Below, piece after piece: positions 33,941-44,805 of a DNA stretch of 64,000 nucleotides; within the stretch, counting starts at the first letter, position 1, and every line of letters begins with the position of its first letter. A program made the translations under genes and the position numbers. The stretch is from Bos javanicus. Taxonomy: Eukaryota > Chordata > Mammalia > Artiodactyla > Bovidae. The notes beneath the pieces are model-generated. The model ran no database searches. It was not told the DNA's origin and saw only the letters and a list, made by a program, of their open reading frames with translations. The stretch lies in the NCBI RefSeq assembly GCF_032452875.1, contig NC_083897.1, forward strand, positions 11,638,854-11,702,853, given 5' to 3'.

Positions 33941-34162
33941 GATGGATGTGTGTGTGCTCAGTTGCTCAGTCATGTATGACTCTTTGTGATCCCATGGATT
34001 GTGGCCCACCAGGCTCCTCTGCCCATAGGATCCTCCAGGCAGGAATACTGGAGTGGATTGCCATTCTCTTCTCCAAGAGATCTTCCCAACCCAGGGATCG
34101 AACCCATGTCTCCTGTATTGCAGATGGATTTTTTTTTACCATCTGAGTTACCAGAGAAGCCC
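33941..34162 (-). mobile_element. Bov-tA SINE with perfect 10-bp TSD
   Basis: Antisense Bov-tA: tail gctcagttgctcagtcatg, body tccaggcaggaatactgg, head ending gttaccagagaagccc. TSD aaaaataatg at 33931-33940 and 34163-34172. The Pol III B box is intact (see 34094-34104). Confidence 0.93.
34094..34104 (-). promoter_or_regulatory. Pol III B box in Bov-tA
   Basis: Minus strand reads GGTTCGATCCC, matching the tRNA-type B-box consensus with its CpG intact. It lies in the tRNA-derived head. Transcription has not been shown. Confidence 0.7.
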
Positions 34163-34384
34163 AAAAATAATGCAGTAGATAGAAATACACTTACATAGGA
34201 TGTTCCCTAATAATGCTAACATTTAAAATTTCATAAGAATAAAGTATAATAATTCAAATTATAGCACATGGGCTGGACTTGGGGATGACAAGTGTGACTT
34301 CCTATTTTTCCTCTTTCTATTGAATTTGTACAATGAGTTAAATCTTTATAATAATTGCCTGTGTATACATATGTATATTACTCT

Positions 34385-34812
34385 TCAGTTCAGTTCAGTC
34401 GCTCAGTCGTGTCTGACTTTGCAACCCCATGAATCACAGCATGCCAGACCTCCCTGTCCATCACCAACTCCTGGAGTTCACTCAAACTCATGTCCATCGA
34501 GTTGGTGATGCCATCCAGCCATCTCATCCTCTGTCGTCCCCTTGCTTGCTTGCTAAGTCACTTCAGTCTTGTCCGACTCTGTGCAACCCCATAAACGGCA
34601 GCCCACGAGGCTCCCCCATCCCTGGGATTCTCCAGGCAAGAACACTGGAGTGGGTTGCCATTTCCTTCTCCAGTGCATGAAAGTGAAAAGTGAAAGTGAA
34701 GACGCTCAGTTGTATCTGGCTCTTAGTGAGCCTACCAGGCTCTTCCGTCCATGGGGTTTTCTAGGCAAGGGTACTAGAGTGGGTTGCAATTGCCTTCTAT
34801 GGTCGTCCCCTT
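34385..34812 (-). mobile_element. Short BovB 3' end split by Bov-A2
   Basis: 34385-34543 is antisense BovB (ttcagttcagttcagtcgc ... ctctgtcgtcccctt). Its last 11 bases are repeated at 34802-34812 by the SINE insertion, after which BovB sequence stops. The CGA C-terminal codon is intact. Confidence 0.9.
34544..34801 (-). mobile_element. Bov-A2 SINE nested in BovB, perfect 11-bp TSD
   Basis: Antisense dimer with tail gcttgcttgctaagtcactt and ending ttgcaattgccttctatg. TSD gtcgtcccctt at 34533-34543 and 34802-34812. Younger than the BovB. Confidence 0.93.
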
Positions 34813-36133
34813 ACATTTGACTATATACTATTCCCCAAAATAGTTTTTTCCCCTATGTTCTTATCATCACATAGACTTCTGAAAATATTTTCTTTGATTT
34901 TTTATAGAATTATATTTAATTCAAATATTGTATTAAACTATACAACATAGTAATTCAATATTTTTATATATTATACTCCATACAAAGCTATTAATAAATA
35001 TTGGCTGTACCTTATATCTTTGTAACTTATTTATTTTATACCTAACAGTTTGTACCTTTTTATGCTATTTACCTATTTCTAGCCTCCCCATCTCCTCTCC
35101 CCTCTAGTAACTATCAGGTTGTTCTCTATACTGTTCATAGGGTTCTCAAGGCAAGAATACTGAAGTGGTTTGCCATTTCCTTCTCCAGTGGACCACGTTT
35201 TGTCAGGACTCTCTACCATGACCTGTCCATCTTGGGTGGCCCTACATGGCATGGCTCATAGTTTCATTGAGTTTGACAAGCCTGTGGTCCATTTGATCAG
35301 ATTGGTTAGTTTTCTGTGATTGTGGTTTTCTGTCTGTCTCCCCTCTGATGGAGCAGGATAAAAGGCTTATGGAAGCTTCCTGATGGGAGAGACTGACTGA
35401 GGGGGAAACTGGGTCTTGTTCTGATAGGCCTGGCCATGCTCAGTAAATTTTTAATCCAACTTTCTGTTGATGGGAGGAGCTATGTTCCCTCCTTGCTATT
35501 TACCTGGGGCCAAACTATGGTGGAGGTAATGAAGATAATGGTGACCTTCTTCAAAAGAACCCATGAATGTACTGCTACACTCAGTGCCCCCAACCCTGCA
35601 GCAGGCCACCATGACCCACGCCTCTGCTGCAGACTCCTGGACATTCCTGGGCAAGTCTGGGTCAGTATCTTGTGGGGACACTGCTCTTTTCTCCTGGGTT
35701 CTGGTGCACACAAGGTTCTGTCTGTGCCCTACAAGAGTCTGTTTCCCAGTACTGTGTAAGTTCTGGCAGCTCAATGATGGGATTAATAGTGACCTCCTCC
35801 AAGAGGGCTTATGCCATAACCAAGTCTGCTGTACCCAGAAAGCCTGCCCCTGAGGCAGTCCACTGCTGACCCACACATCCACAGGAGACACTCAAACACA
35901 GTTCTGTCACTGTGGGGTCCCTGGTGTGCACAATGTTTGCTTGAGCCCACTGAGCATCTCTGGCAGGAATGGGGTTTGATTCTAAATGCAAATTTGTCCC
36001 TCCTACCATCTTGCTGGGGCTTGTCCTTTGCCATTGGACTTGGGATATCTTCTCATAGCTGCTCCAGCACCATGCAGCCACTGCTACGCTGCCTACCATC
36101 CTGCTAGGTAGGAACCTCTTCCATGCTTGCATA

Positions 36134-36616
36134 GGAACCTGGAATGTTAGGTCCATGAATCAAGGCAGATTGGAAGTGGTCAAACAGGAGATGGCAAGAG
36201 TGAACGTCGACATTTTAGGAATCAGCAAACAAAATGGAATGGAATGCATGAGTTTAACTCAGATGACCATTATATCTACTATTGTGGGCAAGAATCCCTT
36301 AGAAGAAAATGAAGTAGCCATCATAGTCAACAAAACAGGCCAAAATGCAATACTTGGGTGCAATCTCAAAAATGACACAATGATCTCTGTTTGTTTCCAA
36401 GGCAAACCATTCAATATCACAGTAATCCAAGTCTATGCCCCGACCAGTAATGCTGTAGAAGCTGAAGTCGAATGGTTTTATGAAGACCTGCAAGATCTTC
36501 TAGACCTAACACCCCATAAAAGATGTCCGTTTCATTATAGGGGAATGGAATGCAAAAGTAGGAAGTCAAGAGTTACCTGGAGTAACAGGAAAATTTGGCC
36601 TTGGAGTACAGAATGA
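36134..36616 (+). pseudogene. BovB AP-like endonuclease, broken
   Basis: Exonuclease-endonuclease-phosphatase fold of RTE LINEs, which nicks target DNA. WNVRSMNQGRLEVVKQEMA and NVDILGIS are present, but the expected catalytic glutamate of the following SELKW motif is lysine (codon 36227-36229, SKQNG). The ITVIQVYAPTSNA block is kept. A frameshift near 36510 removes the next motif from frame; in the shifted frame it reads IGEWNAKVG, with Glu in place of the usual Asp. A TAA follows near 36726. Inactive. Confidence 0.88.
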
Positions 36617-36755
36617 AGCAGGTCGAAGGCTAACAGAGTTTTGCCAAGAGAACGCACTGGTCACAGAAAATGCCCTCTTCCAACAACACAAGATAAGACT
36701 CTACACATGGGCATCACCAGATGGTCAATAATGGAAATCAGATTGATTATATTCT

Positions 36756-37607
36756 TTGCAGCCAAAGATGGAGACGCTCTATTCAGTCAACAAAAGAAGA
36801 CCAAGAGCTTACTGTCATGAACCCCTTATTGCCAAATTCAAACTTAAATTGAAGAAAATAAGGAAAACCATGGAATCATTTAGATATGACCTAAATCAAA
36901 TTTCTTACGATTGTACAGTAGAAGTGAGAAATAGATTTAAGGGCCTAGATCTGATAGACAGAGTGCCTGATGAACTATGGATGGAGGTTCATGACATTGT
37001 ACAGGAGACAGTGATCAAGAATATCCCCAAGGAAAAGAAATGCAAAAAAGCAAAATGGCTGTCTGAGGAGGCCTTACAAATAGCTTTGAAAAGAAGAGAA
37101 GTGAAAAGCAAAGGAGAAAAGGAAAGATATACCCATTTGAATGCAGAGTTTCAAAGAATAGCAAGAAGAGATAAGAAAGCCTTCCTCGGTGACCAGTGCA
37201 AAGAAATAGAGGAAAACAAAAGATTGGGAAAGACTAGAGATATCTTTAAGGAAATTAGAGATACCAAGGGAATATTTCATGCAAAAATGGGCTCAATAAA
37301 GGACAGAAATATTATGGACCTAACAGAAGCAGAAGATATTAAGAAGAGGTGGCAAGAATACACAGAAGAACTATACAAAAATGATCTTCATGGCCCAGAT
37401 AATCACGATAGTGTAACCACTCACCTAGAGCCAAACATCCTGGAATGTGAAGTCAAGTGTGCATTAGGAAGCATCACTACAAACAAAGCTAGTGGAGGTG
37501 ATGGAATTCCAGTTGAGCTATTTCAAATCCTGAAAGATGATGCTGTGAAAGTGCTGCACTCAATATGTCAGCAAATTTGGAAAACTCAGCAATGGCCACA
37601 GGACTGA
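36756..37607 (+). pseudogene. BovB linker and RT N-terminal part, 283 codons
   Basis: The longest single BovB frame segment upstream of the palm: FRYDLNQISYDCTVEVRN, GLDLIDRVPDELWMEV, KKCKKAKWLSEEALQIA, EFQRIARRDKKAF, KKRWQEYTEELYK, then the RT start GGDGIPVELFQILKDDAV and ICQQIWKTQQWPQD. It ends at TGA 37605-37607, which replaces the tryptophan codon of the QDWKR motif. Part of the endonuclease-linker junction (GSDHE region) is missing upstream. Confidence 0.9.
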
Positions 37608-38540
37608 AAAAGGCTAGTTTTCATTCCAATCCCAAAGAAAGACAATGCCAAAGAATGTTCAAACGACTGCACAATGGCACTCATCTCACACGCTAGAAAA
37701 ACAATGCTCAAAATTTGCCAAGCCAGACTTCAAAAGTATGTGAACCATGAACTTTAAGATGTGAAGCTGGTTTTAGAAAAAGCAGGGGGACCAAATTGCT
37801 AACATCCGTTGGATCATTGAAAAAGCAAGAGAGTTCCACAAAAGCATCTACTTCTGCTTTATTGACTGTGCCAAAGCCTTTGACTGTGTGGATCACCACG
37901 AACTGTGGAAAATTCTTAAAGAGATGGGGATACCAGACCATCTGACCTGCCTCTTGAGAAATCTGTATGCAGGTCAGGAAGCAAAAGATAGAACTGGACA
38001 TGGAACAACAGACTGGTACCCAATCAGGAAAGGAGTACATCGATGCTGTATATTGTCACCTTGCTTATTTAACTTATATGCAGAGCACATCATGAGAAAC
38101 ACTGGGATGGATGACGCTTAAGCTGGAATCAAGAGAAATACAATAACCTCAGATATGCAGATGACATATGCTGATGACATAACGTGAAGAACGAAAGATC
38201 CTCTTGATGACAGTGAAAGAGGAGAGTGAACAATTTGGCTTAAAACTCAACATTCAGAAAACTAAGATCATGGCATCTGGTCCCATCACTTCATGGCAAA
38301 TAGATGGGCAAACAGTGGAAACAGGGACAGACTTTATTTTGGGGGCTCCAAAATCACTGCAGATGGTGATTGCAGCCACGAAATTAAAAGACACTCCTTG
38401 GAAGGAAAGTTATGACCAACCTAGACAGCATATTAAAAATCAGAGAAATTGCTTTTCCAACAAAAGTTCATCTAGTCCAGGCTATGATTTCCCAGTAATC
38501 ATGTATGGATGTGGGAGTTGGAGTATAAAGAAAGCTTAGC
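37608..38540 (+). pseudogene. BovB RT palm, frameshifted, YADD duplicated
   Basis: Motif A is kept (FIDCAKAFDCVDHH, about 37858-37899), then MGIPDHLTCLLRNLYAGQE and a motif B region altered to KGVHRCCILSP. At motif C the 13 bases atatgcagatgac (38153-38165) are repeated as atatgctgatgac (38166-38178), which shifts the frame and brings in stops. Downstream, LKLNIQKTKIMASGPITSW is readable in another frame from 38204. Confidence 0.88.
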
Positions 38541-40268
38541 GCTAAAGAATTGATGCTTTTGAACTGTGGTGTTGGAGAAGACTCTTGAGAGTCCCTGCAA
38601 GGAGGTCCAACAAGTCCATCCTAAAGGAAATCTGTCCTGAATATTCATTGGAAGGACTGATGCTAAAGCTGAAACTCCAATAGTTTGGCTGCCTGATGCG
38701 AAGAACTGACTCATCATCAAAGACCTGGTGCTGGGCAAGATTGAAGGCAGGAGGAGAAGGGGACGACAGAGGATGAGATGGTTGGATGGCATCACTGACT
38801 CGATGGACGTGAGTTTGAGTAGACTCCGGGAGTTGGTGATAGACAGGGAGGCCTGGCATGCTGCAGTTCATGGGGTCGCAAAGAGTCAGACACAACTGAG
38901 CAAATGAACTGAACTGTTGTCTATAACTGGGAGTCTGTTTCTGGTTTGTTATATTTATTCCTTTGTTCTATTTTTTAGATTCCATAATAAGTGAAAACAT
39001 ACAGCATTTGTCTTTCTTTTTTTGACTTATTTCACTGGTCATAATTCCCTTCAGATCCATCCATGTTGTCTCAAATGGCAAAATTTCATTCCTTTTTATG
39101 TCTGAGTAATATAGCATTGTTTATATATACTACATCTTCTTTATCCATTCATCTTTTGCACACACTTAGGTTGTTTCTATATCATAGCTGTTGTAAAGAA
39201 TGCTGTCATGAATATTTGGTTACATGTATCTTTTTGTGTTAGTGTTTTCGTGGTTTTTTTTTTTTTTCTTACAGATAAATACCTAGGAGTGAGGTTTATA
39301 GATCACATAGAAATTCTATTTTTGAGGTAGCTTCAGGCTATATTCCTGCCAATAGTGCACAAGGGTTCCCTTTTCTCTACATCATTGTCAACTCTTGTTA
39401 TTTCTTATGTTTTTGACAGCAGCCACTTGACTGGTGTGATGTGGCATCTCATTATTTTGATTTGAATTTCCCTTATGGTTAATGATTTTAAGCATCTTTC
39501 TTGTCCCTGTTGGTCATTTGCATGTATTCTGTGGTTAAAAAAAAAAAAAGAAAAGTCTATTTAGGTCCTCTGTTGATTTTTAATCAGGTTGTTTGTTTTT
39601 GTGATACTGAATTGTATGATTTCTTTTTATGCTTTGGATATTAACTCCTCATTAGTCATACTGTTAACAAATATCTTCTCTCATTCTGTTGGTTGACTTT
39701 TCATTTTGCTGATGATTTCCTTGGCTGTGCAAAAGCTTTTAAGTTTAATTAGGTCCCACTTGTTGATTTTTTCTATTATTTCTCTTGCCTGAGGAGACAT
39801 ATCCAAAAATTATTGCTAAGACTGATATCAAAGAACATACTGCCTATGCTTTCTTCTAGTAATTTTATGATTTCAGGTCTTACATATAGTTATTTAATAC
39901 ATCTTAGTTTATTTTTGTACATGGTATGAAAAATGTTTTAGTTTCATTCTTTTACACATAGCTGTCAAATTTTCCCAGCACCACTTAATGAAGAGGCTGG
40001 CTTTCCCCTGCTGTATATCCTTCCCTCTTTTGTATCATCTTCATTGACCATAGGTATGTGTGTTTATTTCTGAGCTCTCGATTCTGTTCCATTGATCTGA
40101 GTGTCTCTTTTTGTGCCAGTATCATACTTTTTTGATTACAGTAATTTTGTAGTATAGTCTTAAGTCAAGGAGCATGATACCTTCAGCTTTGTTCTTTTGT
40201 CTGAAGATTGCTTTGGTTATTCAGGATCATGTGTGATTTCATAATAATTTTAGGATTATTTATTCCAA

Positions 40269-40459
40269 CTCAAATGGTAAAGAATCTGCCTGCAAGGCAG
40301 GAGATCAGAGTTCGATCCCTAGGTCGGGAAGTTTCTTTGGAGAAGGAAATGGCAATACACTCCAGTATTCTTGCCTGGAGAATTCCATGCACAGAGAAGC
40401 CTGACGGGCTACAGTCTATGAGGTTGCAAAGAGTCGGACACGACTGAGTGACTAACACA
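40269..40459 (+). mobile_element. Bov-tA SINE in L1-B
   Basis: Head starts at ctcaaatggtaaagaatctg (5' truncated by about 13 bases). B box agttcgatccc is intact at 40309-40319. Body ggagaaggaaatggcaa, end gagtcggacacgactgagtg. L1 sequence resumes at tctgtgaaaatg. Confidence 0.93.
40309..40319 (+). promoter_or_regulatory. Pol III B box in Bov-tA
   Basis: AGTTCGATCCC, a good match to the tRNA B-box consensus with the CpG kept. The A box is partly lost with the truncated head, so promoter function is doubtful. Confidence 0.6.
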
Positions 40460-41480
40460 GTCTGTGAAAATGTCTTGGGTATATTGATAGGGATTGTATT
40501 AAATCTGTAGATTGCTTTGAATAGTATAGACATTTTAACAATATTAATGTTTCCAATTCATGAACATAGGATAACTTTCCATTTTTTTGTTTGTTTGTTT
40601 CTGAGATAGGCCTGTATTGCTATACTTCCCTCTTGGAACTGCTTTTGATGTGTCCTATAGACGTGAGAAAGTTGTGTTTCTATTTTTATTCATCTTAAGG
40701 TGTTTTTTAATTTCCTCTTTTATATATCTATGACCTGCTGGTTTTTTAATAGCATGTTGTTTAGTTTCCTGTGTTTGTGTTTTTCACATCTTTCTTCCTG
40801 TGATTGATTTTAGTTTCATACCACTGTGATTGGGAAAATGTTTGATATAATTTCAATCTTCTTAAATGTATTTAGAATTGTTCTTTAGCCTAGCATATGA
40901 TCTATCCTTGAGAATGTTTCATATGCACTTGAAAAGAATGTGTATTCTGCTGATTTGGAATGGAATATTTTGTAGAAGTCTAGTAAGTCATCTGGTATTT
41001 TTTGTCATTTTAAGGCCACTTATTCCTTATTGATTGTTCTGTCTGCATGATCTATTCATTGCTATAATTTGGGTACTAAAGTTTGCTGCTAATATTGCTA
41101 TTGACTTCTTTTTTTTTAGTATATATTTTATATATTTAGGTGCTCCTATATTCAGTGCATATATGTTTATGAATGTTATATCCTATTCTTGAATTGCCCC
41201 TTTTTCATTATATATTGCCATTCTTTGCCTTTTTTATATACTTTGTTTTAAAGTCTATTTTGTCAGACATGAGTATTGCTACCATAGGTTTCTTTTTGTT
41301 CCATTTGCATTGAGTATGTTTTTCCATTCCTTCACTATTTCAGCTATATGTGTTTTTAGCTCTAAAGTGAGTCTTTTTAAGTAGCATATAGATGGATCTT
41401 TCTTTTTGATTCATTCTATCCATTCAGCCATGTCTTTTGTATAGAGCATGTATTATTAATGTTATTATTAATAGGTATGT

Positions 41481-42345
41481 TGTTGTTGACTCAGATTTAT
41501 GTCTGACTCTTTGCAACCCCATGGACTGCACCTTGCCAGGCTTCCCTGTCCTTCACTATCTCCCAGAGTTTGCACAGATTCATGTCCATTGAGTCGGTGA
41601 TGCCATCCAACTATCTCATGCTTTGCCACCCTCTTCACCTTTTGCCTTCAAATTTTCCCAGCAAAAGGATCTTTTCCAATGAGTTGGCTCTTTGCATCAG
41701 GTGACCAAAGTATTGGAGCCTCAGCATCATGCCTTCCAATGAATATTAAGGATTGATTTCCTTTGGGATTAACTGGTTTGATCTCCTTGCAGGCAAGGGA
41801 CTCTCAAGTGTCTTTTCCAGCACCATGGTTCTAAAACATCAATTCTTTGGTGCTCTGCCTTATCTATGGTCCAACACTCATATCCATCCATATTGGAAAA
41901 AACATAGTTGACTAGACAGACCTTTGTCAACAAAGTGATGTCTCTGCTTTTAAATATACAGTCTAGTTTTGTTATAGCTTTCCTTCCAAGGAGCAAGTGT
42001 CTTTTAATTTCATGGCTGCAGTCACCATCAGCAGTGATTTTGGAGGCCAAGAAAATAAAATCTGTCACTGCTTCTAGTTTTTCCCCATCTATGTGCCGTG
42101 AAGTGATGTGGCCAGGTGCCATGATCTTTGTTTTTAGAATGTTCAGTTTTAAGCCAACTTTTCCAGTCTCATCTTTCACCCTCATCAAGAGGCTTTTTAG
42201 TTCCTCTTCACTTTCTGCATTTAGAGTGGTATCATTTGCATATCTGAGTTTGTTGGTGTTTCTCCCAGCAATCTTGATTCCAGCTTGTGATCCATCCAGC
42301 CTGGCATTTCAGGTGATGTACTCTTCACATAAGTAAAGGAAACAG
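41481..42345 (-). mobile_element. BovB LINE 3' end in L1-B, GTT-repeat tail
   Basis: Antisense BovB from tail gttgttgttgactcag to the motif B/C region near gtactcttcacataag. Older signature (aatgaatattaagg in antisense). Target bases ggtatgt occur at 41474-41480 and 42346-42352. The minus frame 41769-42188 is open for 139 codons. Motif C reads YAND on the minus strand (cattt for catct), another catalytic loss. Confidence 0.92.
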
Positions 42346-42865
42346 GGTATGTACTTGTTGCCATTTTGATACTTGTTTTCTGTTTGATATTTCTGTAGTT
42401 TTCTGTTATTTTCTTCTTTTGGTTACTTCCCTTATAGTTTGATTTTCTTTAGTATTATATTTGTACTTGTTTCTCTTTGTTTTTTGTGCATCTTTTGTAG
42501 GTTTTCTAGTTACCATGAGGCTAATCTATATATCCATCTGTATCTATAATCATACTTGTTCTAAACTGATAGTTATTTAAATTCAAGCACATTCTAAAAG
42601 TTCTAAAATTTTTACCCCCATGCCCCCACAATATTTTTATTTTGGTGTCATACTTTGCATCTGTATGTGTATTCCTAAATTGTTTATTGTAGTTATGATT
42701 GATTTTATAATTTTTGTCTCTTCACCTTTGTATTAACTTATTTAAGTGGTTGGTCCACTCTGTTTACTATATATTTACCTTTACCAGTGAGATTGTTTAT
42801 ATATTTTCTTATTTCTTAGATTCTGTAACAATTCCTATACGGGCAGTTTGGTTGTGATGAACTGT

Positions 42866-43552
42866 TTTCATTTCAGTTCAGTTGCTCAATCGTGTTTGAC
42901 TCTTTGTGACCCTGTGGACTGCAGTAAGCCAGGCTTCTCTGTCCATCACCAACACCCAGAGCCCACTCAAACTCATGTCCATCATGTTGGTGACACTATC
43001 CAATCATCTCATTCTCTGTTGTCCCCTTCTTCTCCTGCCTTCAATCTTTCCAGCATCAGGGTCTTTTCCAATGAGTTGGTTCTTCGCATTAGGTGGCCAA
43101 AATATTGGAGTTTCAGCTTCAACATCAGTCCTTCCAATGAACACCCAGGAGTGATCTCCTTTAGGATGGACTGGTTGGATCTCCTTGTAGTCCAAGGGAC
43201 TCTCAACAGTCTTCTCCAACATCACAGTTCAAAAGCATCAATTCCTCGGCACTCAGCTCTCTTTATACTCCAACTCTCACATCCATACATGACCACTGGA
43301 AAAACTATAGCCTTGACTAGACAGACCTTTGTTGGCAAAGTAATGTCTCTGCTTTTTAATATGCTGTCTAAGTTCATCATAACTTTCCTTCCAAGGAGTA
43401 AGTGTCTTTTAATTTCATGGCTGCAATCACCATCTGCAGTGATTTTAGAGCCCAAAAATATAAAGTCTGCCCCTGTTTCCACTGTTTTCCCATCTATTTG
43501 CCATGAAGTGATGGGACCAGATGCCATGATCTTAGTTTTCTGAATGTTGAGC
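42866..43552 (-). mobile_element. BovB LINE 3' end, antisense arm of a head-to-head pair
   Basis: From the tail (ttcagttcagttgctc) to the LNIQKTKIM coding region, where it stops at gaatgttgag and meets a sense BovB with no spacer. Intermediate signature (aatgaacacccagg in antisense). The minus frame 43222-43527 is open for 101 codons and C-terminal CGA reads CAA. Confidence 0.92.
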
Positions 43553-44805
43553 TAGAAAGTAGAAAAGTAATGCTCAAAATTCTCCAAGCCAGACTTCAGT
43601 AGTATGTGAATTGTGAACTTATAGATGTTCAAACTGGATTTAGAAAAGGCAGAGGAATCAGAGATCAAATTGCCAACAACTGTTGGATCACAGAAAAGTC
43701 AAGAGAATTCCAGAAAAACATCTACCTCTGCTTCACTGCTATGCTAAATTCTTTGACTATGTAGATCACAACAAACTGTGGAAAATTTTTAAAGAGATAG
43801 CAATACCAGACCACCTTATCTGTCTCCTAAGAAACCTGTATGCAGGTCAAGAAGCAACAGTTAGAACCTGACATGGAACAATGGACTGGTTCTAAATTGG
43901 GAAAGGAGTAAATCAAGGCTGTATATGGTCACCCTGATTATTTAACTTATATGCAGGGTACACCATGCAAAATGCCACGCTGGATGAAGCACAAGCTAGA
44001 ATCAAGATTGCCAGGAGAAATATCAATAACCTCAGATATGCAGATGACACCACCACCCTTATGGCAGAAAGCAAAGATGAACTAAAGAGCTTCTTGATGA
44101 AGGTGAAAGTGGACAGTGGAAAAAACTGGCTTAAAACTCAGCATTCAAAAAACTAAGATTGTGGCATCCAGTCCCATCACTTCATGGCAAATAGATGGGG
44201 AAAAAAAGGAAACAGTGACAGACTATTTTCTTGGGCTCCAAAATCACTACAGATGGTGACCGCAGCCATGAAATTAATAGACATTTGCTCCTTGGAAGAA
44301 AAGCTATGACCAGCCTAGATGGCATATTAAAAAGTTGTGACCTTACTTTGTGAACAAAGGTCTGTCTAGTCAAAACTATGGTTTTTCCAATAATCATGTA
44401 TGGGTGTGAGAGTTGGACCATAAAGAAGGTTGAATACCGAAGAATTGATGCTTTTGTACTGTGGTATTGGAGAAGGCTCTTGGGAGTCCCTAGGACTGCA
44501 AGGAGATTAAACCAGTCAATGCTAAAGGAAATCAATCCAGAATATTCATTGGAAGGACTGATGCTGAAGCTCCAATACTTGGGCCACCTGATGTGAATAA
44601 CTGAATCACTGAAAAGACCCTGATGCTGGGAAAGAATGAAGGCAGGAGGAGAGGGGATGACAAAGTTTGAGATGGTTGAATGGTATCACTGACTCGATGG
44701 ACATGAGTTTGAACAAGCTCTGGTGATGGTGAAGGACAGGGAAGTCTGGCATGCTTCAGTGCATGGGGTCACAAAGAGTTGGACATGACTGAGTGACTGA
44801 ACAAC
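43553..44805 (+). mobile_element. BovB LINE, sense arm of a head-to-head pair
   Basis: Starts upstream of the palm (ctagaaagtagaaaagtaatg), passes motif A (degraded, CFTAMLNSLTM-like frame), motif B, and a motif C region where YADD is kept followed by an extra ACC codon, then ends in an AAC tail (actgaacaacaacaa). Older signature. Stops at several points including a TGA where CGA is expected (44657-44659). L1-B 5'UTR sequence follows. Confidence 0.92.

Larger units (their letters stand above)
35139..38914 (+). mobile_element. Near full-length BovB LINE
   Basis: The only copy here with a 5' region. 35139-36128 is the GC-richer 5'UTR, 36134-36740 the endonuclease, 36756-37607 the linker and start of RT, 37608-38540 the RT palm and downstream domain, and 38541-38914 the C-terminal/3' end (gaactgaactg). 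Older signature cctgaatattcattgg. It interrupts L1-B; a rough TSD is gttgttctctata before it and gttgtctataa after it. Broken by several stops and frameshifts, so not autonomous. Confidence 0.93.

Noticed and set aside
35436..35891. Several overlapping open frames of 65-131 codons on both strands
   Set aside because: They lie in the BovB 5'UTR, which is GC-richer, so stops are rarer by chance. Frames exist in nearly every phase and none shows a domain.
35139..38914. Functional autonomous BovB
   Set aside because: Endonuclease Glu replaced, frameshift in the endonuclease, TGA in the RT and a duplicated YADD segment with frameshift.
42866..44805. Single BovB insertion with twin-priming inversion
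   Set aside because: Both arms contain a BovB 3' end and tail, which twin priming of one RNA would not give.
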